From Pegoplata infirma (lineage: Eukaryota; Arthropoda; Insecta; Diptera; Anthomyiidae): a DNA stretch of 64,000 nucleotides. Below the pieces are notes generated by a model. It had not been told where the DNA came from. It did not search any database and saw nothing but the letters and a program-made list of their open reading frames with translations. The stretch is from contig OY992541.1 of NCBI GenBank assembly GCA_963921195.1, positions 15,232,644 through 15,296,643 of the forward strand, given 5' to 3'. Shown here piece by piece: positions 32,711-42,464 of the stretch. The position numbers and the translations under genes were made by a program. How positions within the stretch are numbered: position 1 is the first letter of the stretch; each line of letters begins with the position of its first letter.

Positions 32711-33717
32711 ATGAAAGAATTGACTTCGTCAAAAAGAACGGTTGTTGTTACAATTGTTTGGCCATTGCACACGGTATTAAAGAGTGTCGCAGTACATTTA
32801 CTTGTAGACATTGTGGGGGTCGTCACAATACACTTTTACACAGACCTTCATCGAATACAACTACCCAAGCTGTAGAAGATAGTGAAAAACCCACTACTGC
32901 ACAAAATGCAGCACAGTCGTTCTCGACAATTACCCAGTCAAATGAACCAGTATTAGATGATAGGAAAAAGTTATTGGGAACAGCAGTTTTGAACGTGGAT
33001 ATTCACGGCTCACTGTTTCCCGCAAGGGCTCTTATTGACCCAGCGTCAGATTTTTCATTCATATCTGACCAACTAAGACGTAAATTACGTTTACCCACAC
33101 AACCCATATTAGCTGAAATATCTGGTTTGAATGAAGTTGTATCAGCTCGTTCAAACAAATTATGCGAAGTCATTCTACGGTCCAACACCCAAGAAAACTT
33201 TAGTATAAAAATCAAAGCGATAGTCATAAAAACTCTCACAAGAACGCTACCCACCCAAAATATCAATTCAGATATTGTAAAGGATTTAAATAATATCCAG
33301 TTAGCAGACCCTAAGTTCTATGAGAGCAGACCTATTGACTTCCTTATAGGAAGCGATTTTTACCCACAGATTTTACGATCTGGTGTTAAGAAAGGTTTTC
33401 TTAACACATTAATAGCTCAAGATACCGAATTTGGTTGGATCTTGACGGGACCTGTAGATGAATTTCGTAAAACCCAATCAGTTGTCACATATTTCAGCTC
33501 AGTTGCACTTGATAAGTGTTTAACTAGATTCTGGGAGATTGAAGAAATACCCAATGAACCAATTCAGTCTGACGAGGATTTATTTTGCGAAGAGAAGTTT
33601 AAAGACACAACCCGTCGCTTACCCAATGGTCGTTATCAAGTCGATCTTCCATTCCGAAACCCTGAAGTGAAGTTAGGAAACTCACGTCATTATGCTATTG
33701 CACAATTTAAAGGCTGA
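32701..33717 (+). pseudogene. BEL1 knuckle and protease region (DUF1758-like)
   Basis: It contains Cys-His knuckles (CYNCLAIAHGIKEC, CRHCGGRHNTLLH) and then a retropepsin-type domain from about residue 80 (LNVDIHGSLFPARALIDPAS). The usual D-S/T-G is D-P-A here, so catalytic competence is doubtful. The domain ends with LADPKF, IDFLIGSDFY and QDTEFGWILTG, marks shared with BEL2 and with ORF3. The ATG at 32701 is internal to the polyprotein and not a true start. Near 33700 the frame changes and a short segment seems lost before the RT. Confidence 0.87.
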
Positions 33718-35830
33718 TTATGATAACTCTCTTCAAGAATATGTGGATTTAAATCACATGAAACCCATTACTTATAACCCAAATATTTCGCCAGACACAT
33801 ATTATTATTTACCCCATCATGCTGTTGTAAAACCCGATCGTGTTACGACAAAAGTTCGAGTTGTTTTTAATGCATCTAGCAAAACCTCGAACGGCAACAG
33901 CTTAAATGATGCCTTACACATAGGTCCTACATTACAACAAGATTTAGTTGTAGTGATTTTAAAATGGCGCTTTTACAAGATCGTTTTTAATGCCGATATT
34001 ACAAAAATGTACCGGCAGATCTTGTTGAATCCTACCCACACACCTTTTCAGCGAATTCTATTTCGTAAAAGCGTTAATGAACCCATACAGGACTATGAAC
34101 TTCAAACAGTCACGTTCGGAGTTAATTGCGCACCCTATTTAGCAATACGAACTCTTCATGAACTGGCTAATGATGTAAAAGATACTCACCCAATTGCATC
34201 ATATATTTTGAAAAATAATATGTATGTTGATGATGTTTTATCTGGCGCTTACACCATAGACGACGCTAAAACATCTCAACGAGAATTGATATCTGCTTTA
34301 GATTCGGCCGGATTTCCATTGAGAAAATGGATTTCAAACACAGCTGATCTGTTGAGCGATTTACCCGAAGATCATTTACTCGATGTGGATTTACTTACCC
34401 TTCCGGAGTCAAACAATGCAAAAACTTTGGGCATTCGGTGGAATGCAAAAGAAGACTTGTTTTTCTTTAACGTACCCACTATCGAAAAGCAATCTGCTTA
34501 CACAAAACGTGCAGTCCTATCGGATATTGCTCGTCTTTTCGACCCAGCTGGTTGGCTAGCCCCAGTAATTATTTCTGCTAAAATTATTATGCAGCAAGTA
34601 TGGCAAGACAACACAGACTGGGATGAATGTCTCAAGCCTCTTACCCTTATAAGATGGCAAACATTTTTACAATTTTATGATAATATCAATAAAATACGTA
34701 TACCCAGATGGATCCAATTTTTACCCTCATCTAAAATAGAGTTTCATGGCTTTTCTGATGCGTCGGAAAAAGCCTACTCAGCTGTATTGTATGCACGAGT
34801 AACACCCATAGACGGACCTAATACCGTTACCCTACTCTTTGCAAAAACAAGAGTAGCACCACTTAAAGTTTTGTCAATACCCAAATTAGAACTTTGTGGT
34901 GCGGTGTTATTGGCTAAAATGGTACACAACCTATTGGGTCAACTTGACTTAACACTACATCAAACGTACTTTTGGACAGATTCAACCATTGTTTTAGCTT
35001 GGCTAAACAAACACCCTACCCAATGGAAGACATTTGTGGCAAATCGCGTAACTACCATTATGCGGACAGTAGGAGTGGACAACTGGAATCATGTTGTATC
35101 TCATGACAACCCTGCAGACGTTGCCAGCCGTGGATGCAATGCCGACGAGTTGATGGAAGATTCCCTCTGGTGGAATGGACCCTCATGGTTGAAAGAATCT
35201 GCTTCCAAATGGCCAATAGCACAACAACAACCCTTTATTACACAAGCTGAGGTAAAAATTCAGACGTACACCAACACAGTCAAGATCCAAAATGACATTC
35301 TTGAAAAGTTCTCAAAATGGTCTAGAGCTCTTCGAGTTATGTCTTATGTTTATCGATTTTATGATCGAATCTCACGTACCCGCAGGAATCAAACTCCTCA
35401 TATTAAACTTATCTTAGATAAGAAAAAGTCACCATCAGCCGATGATAGACTTAACATTTTATTAAAACACCCAAGTTTGCAACTTGAAACGGATGAGATC
35501 AAATCGACAAAAGACAAACTCATTCTTTTAGCGCAATCTTTCCACTTTGAAGAGGAATATGATTGTCTAAAGAAAAAGAAACCCATACCCAAGAAGAGCA
35601 CACTACTCACCCTTACCCCATTTTTAGATTCTAAAGGCATAATTCGGGCTAACGGTCGTTTAGCAAAATCAAATTGCTTAACTTACGACGAGAGACACCC
35701 AGTTATTTTACCCTATAGAAGCTGTTTTGCAAGATTGTTGACAAGCCACGTTTTATTTAATAAGTTTACACGGAGGAAATCAAGCTATGTTGCGAGTTAT
35801 TCGTTCTGGCTTTTGGATTCCAAAACTTAA
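33692..35830 (+). pseudogene. BEL1 reverse transcriptase-RNase H
   Basis: The polymerase part of BEL/Pao pol: YYLPHHAVVKP, TKVRVVFNASSKTSNG, the first catalytic Asp in VFNADITKMYRQ, TVTFGVNCAPYLAIR and YVDDVLSG at about residue 177. An A17-type connection and the RNase H-like stretch follow (EFHGFSDASEKAY, LELCGAVLLAKM, FWTDSTIVLAWL), then VSHDNPADVASRG. The ATG at 33692 is internal. A one-base shift near 35750-35790 separates this from the integrase frame. Apart from its edges, the RT frame is uninterrupted for 712 codons. Confidence 0.9.
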
Positions 35831-36266
35831 GAACCTGATTCGTTTTACAATCGATCAGTGTTTACCCTGTGCGCGATATAAACATCGCCAGGCTACCCAG
35901 TTAATGGCTGCCTTACCCAAAGAACGTACGGAACTGTCAAGACCCTTCTGCAATACTGGTGTGGATTTTGCCGGACCTTTAGGTATTAAAAGTTTTTCTG
36001 GCCGAGCGTGTAAAATCACCAAAGGCTACGTATGCGTTTTTGTCTGCTTTGCAACAAAAGCCATACACTTAGAACCAACATCAGATTTGTCAACCCAAGC
36101 CTTTATGGCAGCATTTGCTCGATTTTTTTCGAGGCGGGGATGCCCTGCCGCTATTTACTCTGACAACGGGACGAACTTCATAGGAGCTAGTCAGTTGGTC
36201 AAAAAAGAGCGTCAAGAATTCCTGAAAAGTCTGAGAAGTTCAGTTGTATCGACTGACAGTTTTTAA
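35787..36266 (+). pseudogene. BEL1 integrase, N-terminal and core part
   Basis: The DDE integrase that inserts the cDNA. The HHCC-like region ends in CLPCARYKHR. The first core Asp is in NTGVDFAGP and the second in IYSDNGTNFIG. The frame stops at TAA 36264-36266, between the second Asp and the catalytic Glu, which lies in 36270-36854. The leading ATG is internal to the polyprotein. Confidence 0.87.
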
Positions 36267-36269
36267 AAC

Positions 36270-36854
36270 TTGGAGTGGCATTTTAACCCACCAGGAGCAC
36301 CACACATGGGAGGACTCTGGGAAGCTGGAGTGAAAAGCTTCAAATATCATCTTAGGAGATCTACAACACCGAGATACACCTTTGAAGAATTGTCTACCCT
36401 GCTCGCCAGAATTGAAGGATGTTTAAATTCGAGACCCCTTAGCCCTTCAAGTGAAAACTCTCAAGACTTAAACCCATTAACCCCAGGACATTTTTTGATA
36501 GGTTCACCCTTACTCACCCCTGCTGAACCAGACTTAAGTGATGGTAACATTACTTTAGCAAACAGGTGGCAGAAATTGAGAATTCAACACCACTACTTTT
36601 GTAGACGGTGGAAAGATGAATATCTCAAAGAATTACACAAAAGGTATAAGTGGAAAAACCCTCAGAGACAAGTTAAAGTGGATGATATGGTTGTCATCAG
36701 ACAGGATAATTTACCTCCGAACGAGTGGTCTCTGGGGCGAGTTCTTAAAGTTTTCCCTGGTTCCGATGGCAACGTGAGAGTCGTCGAACTACGAACCTCA
36801 ACGGGAACTTTGACTCGACCTATAGCGAAAGTTGTAGTTCTACCCACTAGTTAA
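36270..36854 (+). pseudogene. BEL1 integrase, C-terminal part (DUF5641-like)
   Basis: It continues in the same frame after one stop codon. It has EWHFNPPGAPHMGGLWEAGV with the third catalytic residue (Glu in LWEAG), then SRPLSPSSE, LTPGHFLIG and the C-terminal DUF5641-like domain (WQKLRIQHHYFCRRWKDEYL, VIRQDNLPPNEWSLGRV), ending VVVLPTS. BEL2 ends with the equivalent LIVLPA, so this is the natural end of pol. Confidence 0.87.
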
Positions 36855-36974
36855 TCTAACCCTTTTAACTAACCCTAACTCTATCCACTTATTACTTACC
36901 CATAACACACACACAATTAACACTTCACCCTAACACACTAACACAATTCATGCATCACATCATATTCACACATA

Positions 36975-36994
36975 ACCTTTTTTCCGTACAGAAA
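36975..36994 (+). other. Candidate splice acceptor before BEL1 ORF3
   Basis: ACCTTTTTTCCGTACAG precedes AAAATGG. The AG is at 36990-36991, and the ORF3 ATG is at 36995. A pyrimidine tract next to CAG three bases before the start codon is what a spliced subgenomic RNA would need. See the donor at 31097. Confidence 0.5.
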
Positions 36995-37936
36995 ATGGCT
37001 CCAAACAATAAGAAGAATTTACCCAACCGCGCAGCTCCATCCAAACGAGTACAAAAGGTAAACAACCGCGCTAGTGTTGTGGTAAAATCAAAGAGGCAAA
37101 GCAAAGTTGTTACCACACCGAGTTCGTCAACCAGCCGCTACTTTGGATGTGGCATTTGTCAGGCTGATCACCGTATCGTGAAGTGCAAGAAGTTTCTTGA
37201 CCAAAATCTTGCTCAGAAATACAAAACGGTTCTGAAACTTCATTATTGTACGAATTGTTTGGCAAGAAACCATTTACTAGTTGATTGCACCAATAAAACG
37301 AGGTGTAACATTTGTGGTCGTAAACATCACACAATTCTGCATGGACATGAGAAGATCTTGAAAAATCTTCGTACCGAAGATCGCAAAAATGTTACGGTGA
37401 CTTCAAAACCAGCATCGCGGCCATCATCAGCGCCACCTACAACGTCAAACATTAATTTTTCAACCCCATTTTCAAAGACTTTTGTTCCGACTGCAGAGGT
37501 ACTTGTAATGTCAGATGAGGGATGTCTTGCTACACGAGCCATTCTAAACACTAGTTTGCAAACGTCACGTATAGCAGCTTCGTTTGTACGAAAAAATCAA
37601 TTTCAAACGTTTCAACTCAATGGCCAAACCTGTGTGAAGCTAACAATCACCCCGAATATGACGTCGTTAATAAAATACGATTTGTGCATGATTGTAGCCA
37701 AGGACTTACCGAAAACCCCGTACCCCAATGCATTCAACGAGTCAGTAAAGACAAAATTTCAAAATATGGCTTTAGCTGATCCCGATTTCACCTCAAACTT
37801 ACCCGTTCAAATGGAAATCGGGAGTGACCTGTACATCAACATAATTAAGCCAAACACAATGCAGGTTAATGGTGGATCTCTTTTGGCCCAAGACTCCACT
37901 CTTGGTTTCTTGATCATGGGATCCCTGTCCGGCTAA
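36995..37936 (+). CDS. BEL1 ORF3: knuckles plus degenerate retropepsin-like domain
   Basis: An open 313-codon frame (MAPNNKKN start; an upstream in-frame ATG at 36950 lies before the acceptor) between pol and the 3' LTR, where env would sit. The N-terminus is basic (residues 1-45). The knuckle block at about 50-112 has CGICQADHRIVKC, CTNCLARNHLLVDC and CNICGRKHHTILH, the layout seen at the gag-protease junction of BEL2. A DUF1758-like domain at about 165-313 follows, with RAILNTSLQTSR where the active site should be (N-T-S instead of D-S/T-G), then LADPDF, IGSDLY and QDSTLGFLIMG. It stops where the protease domain ends, with no RT, signal peptide or membrane segment. It is probably a duplicated gag-protease module with a non-catalytic role. 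It is intact although pol is broken. Confidence 0.8.
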   Translation: MAPNNKKNLPNRAAPSKRVQKVNNRASVVVKSKRQSKVVTTPSSSTSRYFGCGICQADHRIVKCKKFLDQNLAQKYKTVLKLHYCTNCLARNHLLVDCTNKTRCNICGRKHHTILHGHEKILKNLRTEDRKNVTVTSKPASRPSSAPPTTSNINFSTPFSKTFVPTAEVLVMSDEGCLATRAILNTSLQTSRIAASFVRKNQFQTFQLNGQTCVKLTITPNMTSLIKYDLCMIVAKDLPKTPYPNAFNESVKTKFQNMALADPDFTSNLPVQMEIGSDLYINIIKPNTMQVNGGSLLAQDSTLGFLIMGSLSG

Positions 37937-38045
37937 CTTTACCCTTTTTTTACCCCAAGTATTTATCAAACCTACTTGAAATACTTTTTTGACTTTCACC
38001 CAATTGTACTACCCACTAAAGTCAATCTTTTTTATTTACAGGTAT

Positions 38046-38061
38046 TTCAAGGCGGGGAGAA
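38046..38061 (+). other. BEL1 polypurine tract
   Basis: CAAGGCGGGGAGAA abuts the 3' LTR (TGTTCACG at 38062). This is the expected plus-strand primer site. Confidence 0.7.
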
Positions 38062-38491
38062 TGTTCACGTCAGTGAATAAAAAGGTACTTTGTTTATCCG
38101 AAAATCCCCCCACTTCTCATCTCTATGTCAACAAAGAAAAGAACAAAACATCTTCACAATTGTCTAGCCATCGTTCAATCAACAAGTGCAGTACACCATT
38201 TTAAATTTTTTATTTTAATCTTTGTATACAAAGCTCGGTTTGTTAATTACCCTAAATTCAACCCCGTTTATATTGTTAAGTGTGCAAAAATTCTTGAAGT
38301 TACCAAATCTTATACTTACCCTATATTACAAATTGTAATTAAAAGTGAATTGTTAAATTAAAACTAAAAAATATATATATGTTTATACATATATATAAAT
38401 AAATACCCATTTATAACGTTTTTGAAAAAACTTAAATACTTTTATTTATATTGCTCGATAAAAGGTTATCTCCCTCTAACCCGTGAAAACA
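38062..38491 (+). repeat. BEL1 3' LTR (430 bp)
   Basis: It matches the 5' LTR except for a 30-bp gap that removes the TATAAAAG region, a shorter C-run, and a few substitutions or run-length differences. It ends GTGAAAACA, followed by the target duplication CCATA. Confidence 0.92.
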
Positions 38492-39470
38492 CCATACAAA
38501 TGTGTAAAAAAGTGTACAATTTTCAAGTTTGAAGTCATTTTATTGGAAAATTTTTAAAGAGAATTGTTAAAAAAAATACATGGGTGGAATCGTCTTATTA
38601 TTGTTATTACTTGTTTAAAATTTCAAAAGAATCCGATTAAAATTTTGGCCTGGTCATACTACTACCCGTCCCGGCTCGTCCACTTTCCATACAAATGTGT
38701 GAAAAAGTGTACAATTTTCAAGTTTGAAGTCATTTTATGAAAAAATTTTAAAAAAGACATGTTAAAAAAATTACATGGCTGGAATTGGCTTATTATTGTA
38801 ACTACTTGTTTAAAATTTCTAAATAATGCGATGAAAATTGTGGCCTGGCCATACTACTACCCGTCCCCGCTCGTCCACTTTCCATACAAATTTGTGAAAA
38901 AGTGTACAATTTTCAAGTTTGAAGTCATTTTATGAAAAAATTTTAAAAAAAGACTTGTAAAAAAAATTACATGATTGGAATCGGCATATAATTGTGATTA
39001 CTTGTTTAAATTTTCAAAAGAATCCGATGACAATTGTGGCCTGGCCATACTACTACCCGTCCCGGCTCGTCCACTTTCCATACAAATGTGTGAAAAAGTG
39101 TACAATTTTCAAGTTTGAAGTCATTTTATGGAAAAATTTTTAAAGAGACTTGTTAAAAAAAGTACATAGGTGGAATCGTCTTATTATTGTTATTACTTGT
39201 TTAAATTTTCAAAAGAATCCGATTAAAATTTTGACCTGGCCATACTACTACCCGTCCCGGCTCGGCCACTTTCCATACAAATGTGTGAGAAAGTGTACAA
39301 TTTTCAAGTTTGAAGACATTTTATGAGAAAATTTTCAAAGAGACTTGTTAAAAAAATTACATGGCTGGAATCGGCTTATAATTGTGATTACTTGTTTAAA
39401 GTTTCAAAAGAATCCGATGAAAATTGTGGCCTGGCCAAACTACTACCCGTCTCAGCTCGTCCACGTTCAA
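38492..39470 (+). repeat. 195-bp satellite, left array segment 4
   Basis: About five units with the usual landmarks (CCCGTCCCGGCTCGTCCACT at about 195-bp steps). The array ends at CGTCCACGTTCAACACAATT. The 39471-39597 stretch that follows is AT-rich sequence outside the satellite, with no feature seen except the duplication TCCAATAGTTTA at 39586-39597. Confidence 0.9.
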
Positions 39471-39597
39471 CACAATTGTGAGAAAAAGTCAATTTTTTTA
39501 GGTTTGATGTTGTTTGTTGATGTTTTTGTGAAAAGTATGTTTGTATTTGAAGGGATATTCGAAAAGTTAGCAGTTGAAAAAATAATCCAATAGTTTA

Positions 39598-39695
39598 GGT
39601 TAGGTTAGGTTGTAAGTGGCTGCTGACGTTTTACGTCAACACACGTAGACTCTGAGGTCCATTGTGATACCACGGGATCGTAATAGGTTTCCCTA
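39598..39695 (-). other. LOA-like 3' UTR and AACCT tail
   Basis: The plus strand reads GGTTAGGTTAGGTTG at 39598-39612. The element RNA thus ends in (AACCT)n. With the adjacent target bases it looks like the arthropod telomere repeat TTAGG, but it is only three copies at a retrotransposon end. Confidence 0.75.
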
Positions 39696-40806
39696 CTAGT
39701 CCCTGTCGTTAAACCAGTTTGAGCTTCTTATGAAACTCCTTAGATGTTGAATTTTGACATCCGACAAATCTGAAAGATCGTACAGCTCCCTAGCTCCCAG
39801 TGAAGCAAGTCGCTGACCAGAAAGTGCCGGGCAATGGCAAATAAAGTGTTCGATAGTTTCCAACTCCTCTTCATCCATGCAACTTCGGCAAAAGTCATTC
39901 GACGGCACATTTAACCGCTCTGCGTGCTTCCCTATAAGACAGTGTCCGGTAATTATAGAAACCACCGTTGAAATCTCTCCTCTTGGAAGCGATATCAGCT
40001 CACTTGTGCGCCCCTGATTAAGAGAAGGCCAAATCAGTCGTGTTGTCTCACACGTCCATCCATTTGCCCATCTTTGATTAGTCTCCGTCGCAGAACAAAG
40101 CCGTAGGTTTTGCTTGCAAGTTTCTAGAGGCATACCAACACATTCCAATTCTGTTGGAACCTGTAAGGTAGTTCCTAGTCTTGCAAGCTCATCGGCTTTG
40201 CAATTCCCTGGAATGTCTCTGTGCCCTGGGACCCATATGAGTCGTATGTTAAACTGCTTGGCCATCTCATTTAAAGACATGCGGCAGTTAAGGGCAGATC
40301 TTGTTTTCAGAAACATTGAATCCAGGGACTTGACCGCGGCTTGACTGTCAGTATAGATGTTGACTGCGGTTGTAGACAAGACATTGCAGCTCAACCAGTC
40401 AGCCACTTCCTTTATTGCCAGCATCTCTGCCTGGTAGACACTGCAATGATCTGGCAATCTACGAGCTAGGCTCAATCCAAGCTCTTCCGAATAGACCCCA
40501 AAGCCCACTTGTTCGTGCAGCCTCGATCCATCTGTGTAAAAATTTATGGTAGCTCCACTTCCCGGAGTATCCCCCATCCAAGACTCCCTGGATGGTATCA
40601 TAGTGGTAAAGTGGCGCTCAAAGAGGCTCAAAGAGGGAGCACAATCCACATTTTGTGGTATTGTTATCTTTTTCAAGGTCGCGCTATGGCCACAATCGCT
40701 GCTCCTCCATTGCAGCGTGCTATTAAGTCGAATTGCCGACGCAGCTGCATACTGCCTACCCAATATGTCCAAGGGTATCAGGTGAAGGAGGATTTCTAAT
40801 GCAGCC
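39696..40806 (-). pseudogene. LOA-like ORF2, 3' part (RNase H and C-terminal motif)
   Basis: It holds the RNase H domain that degrades the RNA strand after reverse transcription: NFYTDGSRLHEQVGFGVY, CSVYQAEMLAIKEV, NIYTDSQAAVKSL and WVPGHRDIPGNCKADELA, so all four acidic/His positions are visible. A Cys-His motif near the end (CRSCMDEEELETIEHFICHC) matches the C-terminus common in I/LOA-type ORF2. An open frame begins with the ATG at 40772, but coding sequence runs back to 40806, where BEL2 interrupts it. The frame is in phase with the RT end at 50816. Confidence 0.9.
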
Positions 40807-41057
40807 TGAAAATATGAAGGACCAGAGTTAAATTCGATGTCAAATAAAAGTCAATTGGGATTTGTTTCAGTTTGGAATTCCTTTATTTGACTATGTGTAG
40901 TCTTCTAATGCTAAAACTTAACTAACTTAACAATAAATTTATGGTATTTAAGCTACAAGGGGACATATTTTTAGTACATACTGTATAACAGTTTAAAGCC
41001 CTCTATAGTTAAAAATATAGTTCATTAATGGAAAATATTAGGGTGGTGACATGTACA
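40807..41057 (-). repeat. BEL2 3' LTR (251 bp)
   Basis: On the minus strand it begins TGTACATGTCACCACCC and ends CTTCATATTTTCA. It is nearly identical to the copy at 50560-50810. Confidence 0.93.
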
Positions 41058-41073
41058 TCTCGCCCCTCTTGCA
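41058..41073 (-). other. BEL2 polypurine tract
   Basis: On the minus strand, AAGAGGGGCGAGA directly precedes the LTR start TGTACATG. Confidence 0.7.
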
Positions 41074-41288
41074 GGTACTGCAACTTAAAGTAATTTGTGT
41101 GAAAGGTAATGAAATTCAATGTATAAATTCAAGAAAAACTTTAGCGAAATTGTAAAATTTTTATGAAATGCATAATTCAAAAGTGAGTTAAATTCATATA
41201 TAAAATTAAGGTTTAATAAAAAAGGTTAGAATTAAATGCATAAGAACTATGTATATATTAAATGCATAAGAATTATGTATATATATTG

Positions 41289-42297
41289 TTACCAATTTAT
41301 TCCAAACACCGTGTCTTGAATTAGTGGTAAACCATTTTGACCAGGAATAACACCTGTTTTAACGATTTTACTATATGAATCATTTCCTAACACTAAGGAT
41401 ATACCGTTTGGTATATGGAAGTCTTCATCGGCGAGCATTAAATGTGAAAATCTTTTGACGAGAGATGGATTTAATGGTGAAGATGGTGTTTTTATTGTCA
41501 TGCGTGGTACTATTCGGGCATCAACAGCTATACGCACTTGTAGGTCAATTTTTGACGTAAGCATTATCGGAGTGTAAGTTTCTTCATCTAGCTTGTAAGT
41601 AGTGAGTTGAAGATTGTCAACTAGTTGTTTCACTATTCTACTGTGAGATGAGCAGATATCAATAAGTGCTCTAACGGTTCGTCGACTATTATTGTGGATG
41701 ACGATAACCGTGGTAGTTGGTAATAACGGAACCACATGACGTGACATGATTGATGTAAGTGAAATCATTGGTGTTGAAGAAAGTGTCCTTTGGTAGGGCG
41801 TGGTTTCACGTCTACGGACTCTTTGCGAACGGTTGTTAGTTGCATGATTTCCATATCTACGTAATCTTTGAGAACGGTTGTGTGTTTCTTGGTTAGCTCG
41901 AGAACGGTTGTTGCCTTCATGGTTAGCTCGAGAACGGTTGTTGCCTGCATGCTCTCTTCCGGATCTGTTGTTGCCATCATGATCATTTATATTACGTGTG
42001 TAACGTAACGAAACGCATCGTAACCGTACGATGCGTTTCGTTAAAATGCAAAAGAGTATGATGCTTTTTCGTACATACATGGCACCCAGTATCTTGCAGG
42101 CATGTGTTCCCAGAGTGCTCGTGGGCAAGACAATTCGGGCAATATTTGAATAAGAGAACTGCTCTTAAACGTTTTTCAACGTTCATCTTCAAAAATGCTG
42201 GACATAATCGAAGGGGATGGTACCTCTTACATAACCGGCATTGAAACGTAGATTGATGTGAGTGGGGTCTGTTGGTTAGATCATCACGATACGACAT
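41289..42297 (-). pseudogene. BEL2 ORF3: knuckles plus degenerate retropepsin-like domain (one frame change)
   Basis: It starts at the ATG at 42297 (MSYRDDLTNRPHSHQS). Three knuckle-like motifs follow in the same order and spacing style as BEL1 ORF3: CRLCKRYHPLRLC, CPNCLAHEHSGNTC, CHVCTKKHHTLLH. Around 42000-42050 the frame changes, and the rest is read in the frame of 41289-42128. That rest has a hydrophilic linker with GNNRSRANHE-type iterations and a DUF1758-like domain with RALIDICSSHSRIV (D-I-C, not D-S/T-G), LADEDF, LGNDSY and IQDTVFGINW at the end. There is no RT part. The module is shared with BEL1 although the two differ greatly in sequence. Whether the frame change is real or a sequence error is unknown. 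Confidence 0.75.
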
Positions 42298-42320
42298 GGT
42301 TAACTAAAAAATACGATAAC
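42298..42320 (-). other. Candidate splice acceptor before BEL2 ORF3
   Basis: On the minus strand, TTATCGTATTTTTTAG precedes TTAACC and the ORF3 ATG. The AG corresponds to plus positions 42304-42305, six bases before the ATG. Its position parallels the BEL1 acceptor. Confidence 0.45.
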
Positions 42321-42464
42321 AAATTATGAATGATATGATATAAGGAAATTGATTAGTTGATGAATGAAATAGGTTATGAAATGTAAATACAAAAAGGTGA
42401 TAGATTAAGGTAACAAACCTTAAACCTAATCTAACAATGAAAGGAAGAAAAATATAGATTAAAT

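Larger units (their letters stand above)
26550..38491 (+). mobile_element. BEL1: BEL/Pao LTR retrotransposon, degraded pol, extra ORF3
   Basis: LTRs lie at 26550-27009 and 38062-38491. The TSD is 5 bp, CCATA (26545-26549 and 38492-38496), inside a satellite unit. The order is LTR, primer site, a long leader (27010-31483) stuffed with three or more MITE-like insertions, gag with a DUF1759-like region, knuckles and protease, RT-RNase H, integrase, ORF3, polypurine tract, LTR. This gag-PR-RT-RH-IN order and the protease and integrase sequence style are typical of BEL/Pao. The pol reading frame has several breaks, so the copy is defective. ORF3 is open. Confidence 0.93.

Noticed and set aside
36950..36994. 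ORF3 start at 36950
   Set aside because: These 15 codons span the pyrimidine tract and acceptor. MAPNNKKN at 36995 is the better start.
36995..37936. BEL1 ORF3 as an envelope gene
   Set aside because: It has no signal peptide, transmembrane segment or cleavage site. The Cys-His knuckles and protease-like domain point to gag-pol origin.
39591..39612. Telomeric TTAGG array
   Set aside because: Only about three copies, and it coincides with the 3' end of the LOA-like element and its target duplication.
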